The notes below the pieces were generated by a model. It was not told the origin of the DNA. It searched no databases and was given only the letters and a program-made list of their open reading frames with translations. A DNA stretch of 64,000 nt from an uncultured Caulobacteraceae bacterium. Lineage in GTDB: Bacteria > Pseudomonadota > Alphaproteobacteria > Caulobacterales > Caulobacteraceae. Position 1 is the first letter of the stretch; every line of letters begins with the position of its first letter. This document shows, one piece after another, positions 45,581 through 53,808 of this stretch. The position numbers were made by a program, and so were the translations under genes. The DNA is taken from assembly GCA_903872075.1 (NCBI GenBank), contig CAIQJF010000025.1, positions 44,552 through 108,551 of the forward strand, written 5' to 3'.

Positions 45581-48500
45581 CTACCAGGCGTCGACGAAAC
45601 GGCGGCGCGGCGAATGGCGCGGCCGGGCGCTCTTCAGGCCCTGGACGATCCACTTGCGAGTGTCGGCCGGGTCGATCACGGCGTCGATCTCAAGTGTCGC
45701 GGCGACATTGACGGCCTTCCCGCGCGAATAGAGGCCAGCCAGAAGCTTGTCGAAGAGCGCTTGCTTCGCCGCGGGGTCGGTTTCGGCTTCCAGTTCGCGG
45801 CGGTAGCCGAGGCGTACGGCCCCTTCCAGACCCATCCCGCCGAATTCGCCTGTAGGCCAGGCGGCGCAGAAGAACGGCGCCAGGGTGGAGCCGCCCGTCA
45901 TCGCCTGGGCCCCCAGCCCATAGGCCTTGCGCAGCACGATCGAGAACATGGGCGTACCCAGCCGCGCGGCGTTGATGAACAGCCGCGAGGTCTTGCGCAC
46001 CGCGGCGGCGGCCTCGCTGTCGGGTCCGACCATGAAGCCGGGGGTGTCGACGAGGGAGAGCACCGGCAGGTCGAAGGCATCGCAGAGCTGGAACAGGCGT
46101 GAGCCCTTGTCGGCGCCGTCGCAGTCCACCGCCCCGCCGAGATGGCGGGGATCATTGGCGATCAGGCCCATGGGCCGGCCTTCCATGCGGATGAAGCCGG
46201 TGATCAGGCCCGGTGCGAAATTCGGACGGAGTTCGAGGAACGAGCCCGCGTCGACCAGCGTCTCGATCACGTTCCGGACATCGTAGACCCGCAGGCGGTT
46301 TTCCGGGATTGCCCGGCGCAGGAGCCGCTGATCGGCGGCGGTCCAGTCGGAAACCGGTCCCTGGAAATAGGACAGGGTCTGTTTGGCGATCCGGGTCGCG
46401 TCCGCCTCGTCCTCGGCCAGGACATCGACCACGCCGTTGGCGGTCTGGACGTCCATCGGGCCGATGTCCTCCGGCGCGAACACCCCAAGGCCGCCGCCCT
46501 CGATCATGGCCGGGCCGCCCATGCCGATATTGGTCCCCTTGGTGCAGATCAGAATCTCGCACACGCCGGCAAAAGAGGCGTTGCCGGCGAAGCAGCGGCC
46601 GGACACGACGGCGATCTTGGGGACCTGGCCGGCCAGCTGGGCGAAAGCCTTGAAACTGGGGGTGGCGAGACCGGAGCTGCCAATCCCGTCGGTGTCCCCC
46701 GGGCGCCCGCCGCCGCCTTCGGCGAACCAGACCACGGGCAGATGTTCAGCCTCGACCAGCTCCAGAAGCCGGTCGGTCTTAAGGTGGTTCATCAGTCCCT
46801 GGGTGCCGGCCAGAACCGTGAAATCGTAGGAGAGGGCGGCGCAGCGGGCCTTGTCGGGCCCAAACAGGGCGCCGTTGACCGATCCGACGCCGCAGATGAG
46901 CCCGTCGGCGGGGCTCATCTTGAGCAGCTCCTCCGGGGTGCGCCGACGGCGCTGGGCGGCGACGGCGAACGAGCCATATTCGAGGAAGGTGCCGGGATCG
47001 AGCAGGTCGTCGATATTTTCCCGGGCGGTTCGCTGGTTGCGGCTGCGACGGCGCGCCACCGCCTCAGGCCGCGCCTCATCGAGAGTCACCCGCCAGCGTT
47101 CGAGCACCTCGGCCAGATCGGGCCGGATGGCGTCTAGGTCCACCTCCTCCTGGAGATCCTCGACCGCATCCGCGACGGCCTCCGGAATCAGGAAGACCAG
47201 CGGCTGGTCCTTGAGAACCACATCCCCAGCGGCGGCGCCTATGCGCGCCACGCGACCGCCGGCCGTCGCCTCGACGACGTGCTCCATTTTCATGGCTTCA
47301 AGGATGGCGAGGGTCTGTCCTGGGCGAACGAGGTCGCCCTCGGCGACGCCGAAGGATCCGACCGTCGCCTGCAGCGGCGCGCGCACCGAAACGGCTCCCT
47401 CCACCGCGAGTTCCTGCCCGCCCGCCACCGCGCCCGCCCCGCTCGTGTCGGCGGCGAATGCGCGGCTGGAGAGTCGGTCGGCCGCGGCTATCAGGGCCGG
47501 AGCCTCGCTCTCAACGAAGGTCGTCGTGGTCTCGCCGGCCAGAACTTCCGGCCGCGCCAGCAGGGCGCGGAGCGGACCGATCAGGGTCTGGGCGCCTTCG
47601 ATCCGGAATTCCGAAAGGGCGCGATCCGTGCGGGCCGCCGCCTGAGCCAGGGTCGCGCCATGCACGATGACCTTGGCCAGCAAGGAGTCGTAGTTGGGGT
47701 TGGTCACATAGCCGGCGTAGCCATAGCCATCGACCCGAACGCCGGGTCCCGACGGGGGTTCATAGGCCGTCAGCCGCCCGCCGCTGGGCAGAACTGAACC
47801 GTCTGCCGCCAGGGTCTCGAGATTGACCCGGGCCTGGATGGCATAGCCTTGCGAGCGCGGCGTTTCCGTCAGACCGATCGCGGCGAGGGTGTCGCCGGCG
47901 GCCAGACGAATCTGGGCCTGGACCAGATCGATCCCCGTGACCGCCTCGGTGATGGTGTGCTCGACCTGCAGCCGGGCGTTGGCCTCGATGAAGAAGAAGT
48001 CTTCGCCTCCCGCCTCGAGCAGGAACTCGATGGTGCCCAGGGTGCGATAGCGGGCCGCCGCGGCCAGGTTGACCGCCGCCTCGAACAGCCGCGTCCGGAC
48101 ACCCTCTAAAAGGTTCGGCGCCGGCGCGATTTCGAGGATCTTCTGGTGGCGGCGTTGCAGCGAGCAGTCCCGCTCGCCGATGGCGAGAACCCCGGTCCTG
48201 TCGCCCGCGACCTGCACCTCGATGTGCCGGGCGTGCTCGATCAGACGTTCGGCGTAGACAAGGCCGACGCCAAACGCCGCCTGGGCCTCGCGTGACGCTG
48301 CGGCAAAGGCGTCGGGCAGTTCCTCGCGCGTGCGCACCGGCCGCATGCCCCGCCCCCCGCCGCCGGCCACGGCCTTGATCATCATGGCCGCGCCCCTGGG
48401 CAGGGTGTCGAAGAAGGCCGTCATTTCCGCGAGGTCGGCCGCCCCGTCGGTGCCGGTGATGACCGGGACGCCGGCGCGCACCGCCAGTCCCTTGGCCCGC

Positions 48501-48850
48501 GCCTTGTCGCCGAACAGTTCGAGGGCCTCGGGGGAGGGGCCGACGAAGGCAAGACCGGCCTGGGCGCAGGCCCGCGCAAAGTCGGCGTTCTCCGAGAGAA
48601 AACCATAGCCGGGGTGGATCGCGTCACAGTGCGCGGCCTTGGCGGCGGCGATCACCGCGGGAATGTCCAGATAGGCCTTCGCGCCGGCGGCGCCGAGCGG
48701 GACGGCCTGGTCCCCGGCCCGGACGTGGAGGGAGGCCGCGTCGTCGGTTGAGTAGAGGGTGGTGGAACGGAGGCCGAGGTCGGCGGCGGCGCGGGCGATG
48801 CGGATGGCGATCTCGCCACGGTTGGCGATCAGCAGATTCTGGAAAGGCAT
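45581..48850 (-). CDS. Single-chain biotin-dependent acyl-CoA carboxylase (BC-BCCP-CT fusion)
   Basis: A 1089-residue multidomain carboxylase. Residues 1-450 are biotin carboxylase (LLIANRGEIAIRIARAAADLG, HPGYGFLSEN, ATP loop AVAGGGGRGMRPV, EANARLQVEHTITEAVTGIDLV). Near residue 520 is the biotin-carrier motif ILEAMKMEHVV. The C-terminal ~520 residues are an AccD/PccB-like carboxyltransferase (FAEGGGGRPGDTDG, GPAMIEGGGLGVF, SLVDTPGFMVGPDSEAAAAV, RKAYGLGAQAM). The acyl-CoA substrate (acetyl, propionyl, methylcrotonyl or other) is not determined. It lies directly downstream of the TetR gene on the same strand, unlike the housekeeping multi-subunit ACC. Confidence 0.88.
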   Translation of the reverse strand: MPFQNLLIANRGEIAIRIARAAADLGLRSTTLYSTDDAASLHVRAGDQAVPLGAAGAKAYLDIPAVIAAAKAAHCDAIHPGYGFLSENADFARACAQAGLAFVGPSPEALELFGDKARAKGLAVRAGVPVITGTDGAADLAEMTAFFDTLPRGAAMMIKAVAGGGGRGMRPVRTREELPDAFAAASREAQAAFGVGLVYAERLIEHARHIEVQVAGDRTGVLAIGERDCSLQRRHQKILEIAPAPNLLEGVRTRLFEAAVNLAAAARYRTLGTIEFLLEAGGEDFFFIEANARLQVEHTITEAVTGIDLVQAQIRLAAGDTLAAIGLTETPRSQGYAIQARVNLETLAADGSVLPSGGRLTAYEPPSGPGVRVDGYGYAGYVTNPNYDSLLAKVIVHGATLAQAAARTDRALSEFRIEGAQTLIGPLRALLARPEVLAGETTTTFVESEAPALIAAADRLSSRAFAADTSGAGAVAGGQELAVEGAVSVRAPLQATVGSFGVAEGDLVRPGQTLAILEAMKMEHVVEATAGGRVARIGAAAGDVVLKDQPLVFLIPEAVADAVEDLQEEVDLDAIRPDLAEVLERWRVTLDEARPEAVARRRSRNQRTARENIDDLLDPGTFLEYGSFAVAAQRRRRTPEELLKMSPADGLICGVGSVNGALFGPDKARCAALSYDFTVLAGTQGLMNHLKTDRLLELVEAEHLPVVWFAEGGGGRPGDTDGIGSSGLATPSFKAFAQLAGQVPKIAVVSGRCFAGNASFAGVCEILICTKGTNIGMGGPAMIEGGGLGVFAPEDIGPMDVQTANGVVDVLAEDEADATRIAKQTLSYFQGPVSDWTAADQRLLRRAIPENRLRVYDVRNVIETLVDAGSFLELRPNFAPGLITGFIRMEGRPMGLIANDPRHLGGAVDCDGADKGSRLFQLCDAFDLPVLSLVDTPGFMVGPDSEAAAAVRKTSRLFINAARLGTPMFSIVLRKAYGLGAQAMTGGSTLAPFFCAAWPTGEFGGMGLEGAVRLGYRRELEAETDPAAKQALFDKLLAGLYSRGKAVNVAATLEIDAVIDPADTRKWIVQGLKSARPRHSPRRRFVDAW

Positions 48851-48952
48851 GGGTTTTCGGGGCGTCCTCGAGCGGCTCTTCGGCGGTTTGACTCACCATA
48901 GAGTCCCCGAATTCCGGCCGCCATGCGCAAACGACCGAAAGTCCGGGGCGGC

Positions 48953-49591
48953 TCAGCCCGTCACGATCGTCCCCGCTTCGGCGGCGATAGTCGACGCTTC
49001 CGGCCGGGCGACCCCGAGGCCGGTCAGCAGAAGCGCGATCACATCGGCGGCCAGCCGTGCGGCCTGCGGGGCGGAGAGACTCCTCTCGACTGTGGTCGAG
49101 AGGAGAATCTGGCAGAGTCCGATGACATAGACCGCCGCCGCCTCCTGATCCGGACACCCGAAGCGGCCGCTGGCGCATCCGTCGGCAATATCGGTCCGTA
49201 AGGCTGTATTGAGCGGATGATCCGTCTGCAACGCCCGGGCGTGGCCTCGCAACATCACGCGGGCCGCGCGGCCATCCGTCAGCGCGAAGCGCACGAACGT
49301 GCCGATCGCACGCGCCATGCGCGCCGCCGGGTCGCTGATCCCGGTGTTCGTGGCGGTGGCGTCGATCTCCACCTTCTGACGGATCTCCGCCGCGACCGCC
49401 GCCGCGAAGGTGTCCTTATCCGCGAAATGATTGAAGAAGCTGCCTTTCGCCACGCCGGCGCGGTCGATGATGTCGTTGACCGGGATTGCGTCGATGGACC
49501 GGTCCGCCAGCAGTTCAGCCCCGGCGGCGAGAAGCGCGGCCCGGGTCTTCAGGCGGCGCGGTTCCTGTCGGCTGGCTGGTCTGAGATTCAT
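48953..49591 (-). CDS. TetR-family transcriptional regulator
   Basis: A 212-residue repressor-type protein. The N-terminal HTH reads TRAALLAAGAELLADRSIDAIPVNDIIDRAGVAKGSFFNHFADKDT, with the TetR recognition helix pattern GVAKGSFFNHF. The C-terminal ligand-binding half is variable and helical. The start is set at MNLRPASRQEPRR; the track extends 20 codons into the operator. It is divergent from the dioxygenase operon with a palindromic operator between, and precedes the carboxylase gene. Confidence 0.9.
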   Translation of the reverse strand: MNLRPASRQEPRRLKTRAALLAAGAELLADRSIDAIPVNDIIDRAGVAKGSFFNHFADKDTFAAAVAAEIRQKVEIDATATNTGISDPAARMARAIGTFVRFALTDGRAARVMLRGHARALQTDHPLNTALRTDIADGCASGRFGCPDQEAAAVYVIGLCQILLSTTVERSLSAPQAARLAADVIALLLTGLGVARPEASTIAAEAGTIVTG

Positions 49592-49644
49592 GGACACCCT
49601 CGGAGCGCTAGGCGCTTGCGCCTGGTCAGGCAATATGACAAACA

Positions 49645-49658
49645 TGACCAAATGGTCA
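49645..49658. promoter_or_regulatory. Probable TetR operator palindrome
   Basis: TGACCA-AA-TGGTCA is a 6-bp inverted repeat with a 2-nt centre, located between the divergent tetR and dioxygenase starts, 16 bp before the dioxygenase ATG. A further TGACAAACA just upstream repeats the TGAC half. Position and symmetry fit a TetR dimer site repressing both directions. Confidence 0.65.
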
Positions 49659-49674
49659 AGTTAAGGGAAGAGCC

Positions 49675-50619
49675 ATGAGTATGATCAGGATCGCGGACAT
49701 CGCCTATGTCCGCTTCACCGCGCCGGACCTTGGCGCCATGGCGGCCTTTCTCGCGGACTTCGGCCTCACGGCCGAGATCTGGTCCGACGGCGCGCTCTAC
49801 GCCCGGGGCGCCGGCCCGGCGCCTTTCGTTCACGCCACCGCCCTCGGTGAGCCCGGATTCGCCGCCCTGGGGCTCCGCGCCGACAGCCTGGCGGACCTCG
49901 ACGTGCTGGCGGCGGCGGAGGGTGTGACGGTGGAGGATTTGCGGAGCCCCGGCGGCGGCCGGGTGGCGCGCCTGCGGGATCCGGATGGACGTCTGGTGGA
50001 GGTCGTCGCGGGTCAGACCCTGGTTGACCCGGCGCCTGTTCCCGGCGATCCGCCGCGCAACACCGCTACCGTCCGCCCGCGCCGGCGGGCGCCGGTCAGG
50101 CTGGCCGCGGGCCCTTCGCGGGTCGTCCGGCTCGGCCACGCCGTCCTGGATGTGTCGGACTATCGGACCCTGGGCGCCTGGTACGCCGATCGTTTCGGTC
50201 TGATCGTCAGCGACGAGATTGAGGTCGCGCCGGGCGCGCCGATCGGCGCCTTCTTCCGGTGCGACCGGGGCGATGACCTCACGGACCATCACACCCTGTT
50301 CCTGCTGCAGTCGCCCCGCGGCCCCGGCTTTAATCATGCGGCCTTCGAGGTCGCCAATGTGGACGATCTGATGCGTGGCCACAGCCATCTGAAGACCGCC
50401 GGACGAACGCCGGCCTGGGGCGTCGGCCGTCATATCCTCGGCAGCCAGGTCTTCGACTACTGGAAGGATCCCTGGGGGCATGAACTGGAGCATTGGACGG
50501 ACGGCGATCTGTTCACCGCCGCGGACGGCTCCAACACAGCCGATATGGCGACCTTGCTGGGGGTCCAGTGGGGCCCGCTGCACCCGATGATGGCCGCCGC
50601 CCAGGAGCGTCGCTTATGA
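49675..50619 (+). CDS. VOC-family extradiol (catechol 2,3-) dioxygenase
   Basis: A 314-residue two-domain vicinal-oxygen-chelate protein, like type I extradiol dioxygenases. The C-terminal domain holds the likely Fe(II) ligands: His155 (RLGHAVLDV), His221 (FNHAAFEV) and Glu272 (DPWGHELEHWTDGD). The WTDGD tail is typical of aromatic-ring dioxygenases. It would open a catechol-type ring meta to the hydroxyls. It has a gggaag ribosome site and overlaps the next gene (ATGA). Confidence 0.87.
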   Translation: MSMIRIADIAYVRFTAPDLGAMAAFLADFGLTAEIWSDGALYARGAGPAPFVHATALGEPGFAALGLRADSLADLDVLAAAEGVTVEDLRSPGGGRVARLRDPDGRLVEVVAGQTLVDPAPVPGDPPRNTATVRPRRRAPVRLAAGPSRVVRLGHAVLDVSDYRTLGAWYADRFGLIVSDEIEVAPGAPIGAFFRCDRGDDLTDHHTLFLLQSPRGPGFNHAAFEVANVDDLMRGHSHLKTAGRTPAWGVGRHILGSQVFDYWKDPWGHELEHWTDGDLFTAADGSNTADMATLLGVQWGPLHPMMAAAQERRL

Positions 50620-51455
50620 AACTCGCCATGTATGACGCCGGCGCCGGCCCGCGGGTCGGGGTCGTGAACGACGGCCGCGTGACCGACGCAGGCTGGGCAG
50701 GCTCCATGATCGCGCTGATCTCTGAGTGGGACCGCCGCCGGCCGGAGGTCGAGGCGCGGCTTCAGGACGCGCCGGCCATCCCCCTCGCTGCGGTTCGTTT
50801 GCTGCCGCCCGTGGCGCGGCCGGGCAAGATCTTCGCCATAGGCCTGAACTACGCCGACCACATCGCCGAGAGTCACATGGAGACGCCGGTCCATCAGGTG
50901 TGGTTCACCAAGGCCGTGACCTCGGTCAACGGCCCCTTCGATCCGGTGCTGATCGCGCGCGGCGCCCCCTTCGTGGACTATGAGGCCGAGCTGGTGGCGA
51001 TCATCGGCCGGGGCGGCAAGCACATCGCCAAGGCGGACGCCGCGGCCCACGTCTTCGGCTATTGCGTCGGCAACGACGTGACCGAGCGGGTCTGGCAGCA
51101 TCGCAGCGGCCAGTGGTCCCTGGGCAAGTCCTTCGACACCCATGCGCCCATCGGCCCCTGGATCACTACCGCCGACGAGGTCGCCGATCCTCACGCCCTG
51201 GCGATCGCGTGCCAGGTGAACGGCGAGACGCGCCAGGACTCCAATACCCGCCACCTTGTGTTCGATGTGTTCGACCAGATCGCCCACCTGTCCCAGGCCA
51301 TGACTCTGGAGCCGGGCGATCTGATCTTCACCGGCACGCCCGGCGGCATCGGCGCGGCCATGGAGCCACGGCGGTTTCTTCAAGCCGGCGATGTGGTCCG
51401 CTGCGACATCGAAGGGCTCGGTCACATCGAAAACACTCTGGCGGCGGAGGCCTGA
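50616..51455 (+). CDS. Fumarylacetoacetate hydrolase (FAH)-family protein
   Basis: A 279-residue FAH-fold enzyme. IFAIGLNYADHIAES, YEAELVAIIGRGGKHI with the metal-binding Glu pair, GYCVGNDVTERVWQ, GKSFDTHAPIGPWI and LEPGDLIFTGTPGGIGAAMEP are the core motifs. Beside an extradiol dioxygenase, it probably acts on the ring-cleavage product as hydrolase, hydratase or decarboxylase. The start is the ATG overlapping the dioxygenase stop; the long track extension is spurious. Confidence 0.9.
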   Translation: MKLAMYDAGAGPRVGVVNDGRVTDAGWAGSMIALISEWDRRRPEVEARLQDAPAIPLAAVRLLPPVARPGKIFAIGLNYADHIAESHMETPVHQVWFTKAVTSVNGPFDPVLIARGAPFVDYEAELVAIIGRGGKHIAKADAAAHVFGYCVGNDVTERVWQHRSGQWSLGKSFDTHAPIGPWITTADEVADPHALAIACQVNGETRQDSNTRHLVFDVFDQIAHLSQAMTLEPGDLIFTGTPGGIGAAMEPRRFLQAGDVVRCDIEGLGHIENTLAAEA

Positions 51456-51457
51456 TC

Positions 51458-52942
51458 ATGTCCCACACCGTCGACTGCGATGTCCTGGTGGTCGGCGCTG
51501 GGCCGGTCGGGGTGACCCTGGCGGCGCTGCTGGCCGGGGAGGGCGTCAGCGTCCTGGCCGCCGAGCAGGCTGCCGAAATCTATCCCCTGCCCCGGGCCGC
51601 CCATATCGATCATGAGATCGTGCGGGTGTTCCAGGCCATTGGCGCCGCCGAGCCGGTCCTGGCGGCGGCCAAGGCGGCGGGCCGCTACGACTTTCTCACC
51701 GCCGCCGGCGAGACCCTGCTGAGTTTCGATTCCACCCAGGCGCGGTCGCCGTCGGGCTGGCCGGCCTCCAACATGATCCATCAGCCGTCGGTGGAGGCGG
51801 CTCTGCGTGCGGCCCTCGCCAGGTCCGCGCCGGGCGCCCTGCGATCGGGCTGGGCCCTTCTGGGTCTCGACGCCGCCGCCGACGGTGTGGTCGCCCGCTT
51901 CGCCACCCCCGAAGGTGAGCGGACCGTCCGGGCCCGCTACCTCGTGGGCTGTGACGGCGCCCGCAGCACCGTCCGTGACCTGAGCGGCATCGCACTTGAG
52001 GATCTGAAGTTCGACGAACCGTGGCTGGTCATCGACACCATCGTCCACGATCCGGCCCGCCTGCCTGATCGCAATCTTCAGATCTGCGATCCCCGCCGCC
52101 CCACCACGTGCGTCCTGATGGGGGCCGGCCGGCATCGCTGGGAGTTCATGATGCTTCCGGGTGAAACCCCTGAACAGGTGAGCGAGCCAGCCTTCATCGC
52201 CGAACTGCTGAAGCCCTGGGACGTGGAGGGCGCCGTCACCCTGGAGCGCGCGGCGGTCTATCGCTTCCACGCCCTCGTCGCGCAAACCTGGCGGCGGGGG
52301 CGGGTCTTGCTGGCCGGAGACGCCGCCCATCAGACCCCGCCGTTCGCGGGCCAGGGCCTCTGCGCCGGGGTGCGGGACGCCGCCAACCTGGCCTGGAAGT
52401 TGGGCGCCGTCCTCCGCGGGGCGGCGGCCGAGAGCCTGCTCGACACCTACCAGACCGAGCGCGAACCGCATGTGCGGGCCTTCATCGATCTGGCCCTGAT
52501 GATGGGCCGCACGGTCTGCATTACCGACCCCGACGCCGCCGCGGCGCGGGACGCGGCCATGCTGGCCCAGCGCGCATCCGGTCAGGCGCAGGGTCCAGGC
52601 CTCGGCGGACCGGCCCTGGCGGGGGGATGTCTGCTGGAGGGAACGCCCGGCGCGGGGGAGTTCTTCCCGCAACCCTGGGGCCCAGGCGGCGAACGGCTGG
52701 ACGAGACGGCGGGTCCCGGGGCGTGGTTGATCGGGCGAGGCGTCGACCCCGCTGGCGGCCCGCCTGGCGTGGCCGTCCTGGATCTCGATCAACCTCATTT
52801 GCAACCGTTCGCCGCCGATCTGTCCCGCTGGCTGGAGCGGCATGGCGCCGCGGCCGTTCTGGTCCGGCCCGATCGCTACGTCTTCGGAACGGGCTCTCCC
52901 GCGGACCTCGCCGCCGCCTGGACGGCCGCGCTCGGGCGCTGA
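51458..52942 (+). CDS. FAD-dependent aromatic monooxygenase (MhpA/PheA-like)
   Basis: A 494-residue group A flavoprotein hydroxylase. FAD dinucleotide motif VLVVGAGPVGVTLAALLAGEGV, the DG motif YLVGCDGARSTVRDL, and the GD motif LLAGDAAHQTPPFAGQGLCAGVRDAANLAWKL are intact. The C-terminal ~100 residues are the thioredoxin-like domain region. It resembles 3-(3-hydroxyphenyl)propionate hydroxylase and would make the catechol that the dioxygenase cleaves. It starts 2 bp after the FAH stop; third gene of the TetR-controlled operon. Confidence 0.9.
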   Translation: MSHTVDCDVLVVGAGPVGVTLAALLAGEGVSVLAAEQAAEIYPLPRAAHIDHEIVRVFQAIGAAEPVLAAAKAAGRYDFLTAAGETLLSFDSTQARSPSGWPASNMIHQPSVEAALRAALARSAPGALRSGWALLGLDAAADGVVARFATPEGERTVRARYLVGCDGARSTVRDLSGIALEDLKFDEPWLVIDTIVHDPARLPDRNLQICDPRRPTTCVLMGAGRHRWEFMMLPGETPEQVSEPAFIAELLKPWDVEGAVTLERAAVYRFHALVAQTWRRGRVLLAGDAAHQTPPFAGQGLCAGVRDAANLAWKLGAVLRGAAAESLLDTYQTEREPHVRAFIDLALMMGRTVCITDPDAAAARDAAMLAQRASGQAQGPGLGGPALAGGCLLEGTPGAGEFFPQPWGPGGERLDETAGPGAWLIGRGVDPAGGPPGVAVLDLDQPHLQPFAADLSRWLERHGAAAVLVRPDRYVFGTGSPADLAAAWTAALGR

Positions 52943-52995
52943 GCCACCGTCTTTCCATCTGAGCCGGGCGCTTGACTCCCTCGGACTCCGGACTA

Positions 52996-53010
52996 GAACA
53001 AAAAGAGAAC
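52996..53010. promoter_or_regulatory. LexA (SOS) box upstream of imuA
   Basis: GAAC-N7-GAAC is the reverse complement of GTTC-N7-GTTC, the alphaproteobacterial LexA direct-repeat operator. It ends just before the aaaaggag ribosome site of imuA, so LexA bound here would block transcription of the mutagenesis cassette until DNA damage. Confidence 0.85.
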
Positions 53011-53028
53011 AAAAGGAGTCTTGATCCC

Positions 53029-53808
53029 ATGTCCCGCGCGGCGCGCCTCGAAGCAGTGCGGGCCCGCGTCGCCGTCCTGGAGGCTGGCGGCGCGCCGGCC
53101 CGGGGAGTCCTGTCCTTCGGCGATGTGCGGCTGGATGGGGCGTTTCCCGCCGGCGGCCTGCCCCTGGGCTGCTGGCACGCGGTAGGGGGCGAGGGGCTGG
53201 AGATCGAAACCGCCGCCGCGCCGGGCGCCTTCGCCGCCGCCCTGGCCGCGCCGCTGGCCGGGCGAGGGGCGGTGGTCTGGGTGATGCGCCGGGGCGATCT
53301 CTATGCGCCGGGCCTGGCTGGGCTGGGCTTTCCCGCCGACCGCCTGATCCAGGTTCAGGTCCGGGACGAGGCCCAAGCTCTTGCCGCCCTGGAAGACGCC
53401 CTGGGCGCCGCCGGCATCGCCGCCGCCATCGGCGAGGTGGGGAGCGTCGATCTGACGGCCGGCCGGCGGCTTCAACTGGCCTGCGAGCGGCGGGGCGCGA
53501 CGGGATTTGTCATTCATCGGCGGCCCTTCGGCGCCGGGACCGGAGCCGCGGCGGCTGCGCCGGGGGCGGCCGCCGCCACGCGCTGGATCGTGGGCGCCGC
53601 GCCCAGCGGTCCTGGGTTTCACGCCCCCGGGCTCGGCCCGCCGGGCCTGGGGCCGCCGCGCTGGCGGGTGGAACTGACCCGATGCCGGTCCGGCCGGCCG
53701 GGCGCCTGGATACTGGAGAAGACCGATGGAGCGCATCCTCTGCGCGTGGTCGCCGAACTGGGCGATCGCCAACTGGAAACGCCGCAACCCCTCCGCCGCG
53801 CTGGCTGA
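53029..53808 (+). CDS. imuA: SOS mutagenesis accessory protein ImuA
   Basis: A 259-residue RecA-like accessory protein of the ImuABC translesion system. VLSFGDVRLDGAFPAGGLPLGCWHAV is the typical start, with a hydrophobic core (GRGAVVWVMRRGDLYAPGL) and SVDLTAGRRLQLACERRGATGFVI. No intact Walker A is evident, as usual for ImuA. It has a Gly/Pro/Ala-rich low-complexity segment (AAAAAPGAAAA, then repeated LGPPGLGPP). Its 3' end overlaps imuB by 83 nt in another frame. Confidence 0.9.
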   Translation: MSRAARLEAVRARVAVLEAGGAPARGVLSFGDVRLDGAFPAGGLPLGCWHAVGGEGLEIETAAAPGAFAAALAAPLAGRGAVVWVMRRGDLYAPGLAGLGFPADRLIQVQVRDEAQALAALEDALGAAGIAAAIGEVGSVDLTAGRRLQLACERRGATGFVIHRRPFGAGTGAAAAAPGAAAATRWIVGAAPSGPGFHAPGLGPPGLGPPRWRVELTRCRSGRPGAWILEKTDGAHPLRVVAELGDRQLETPQPLRRAG

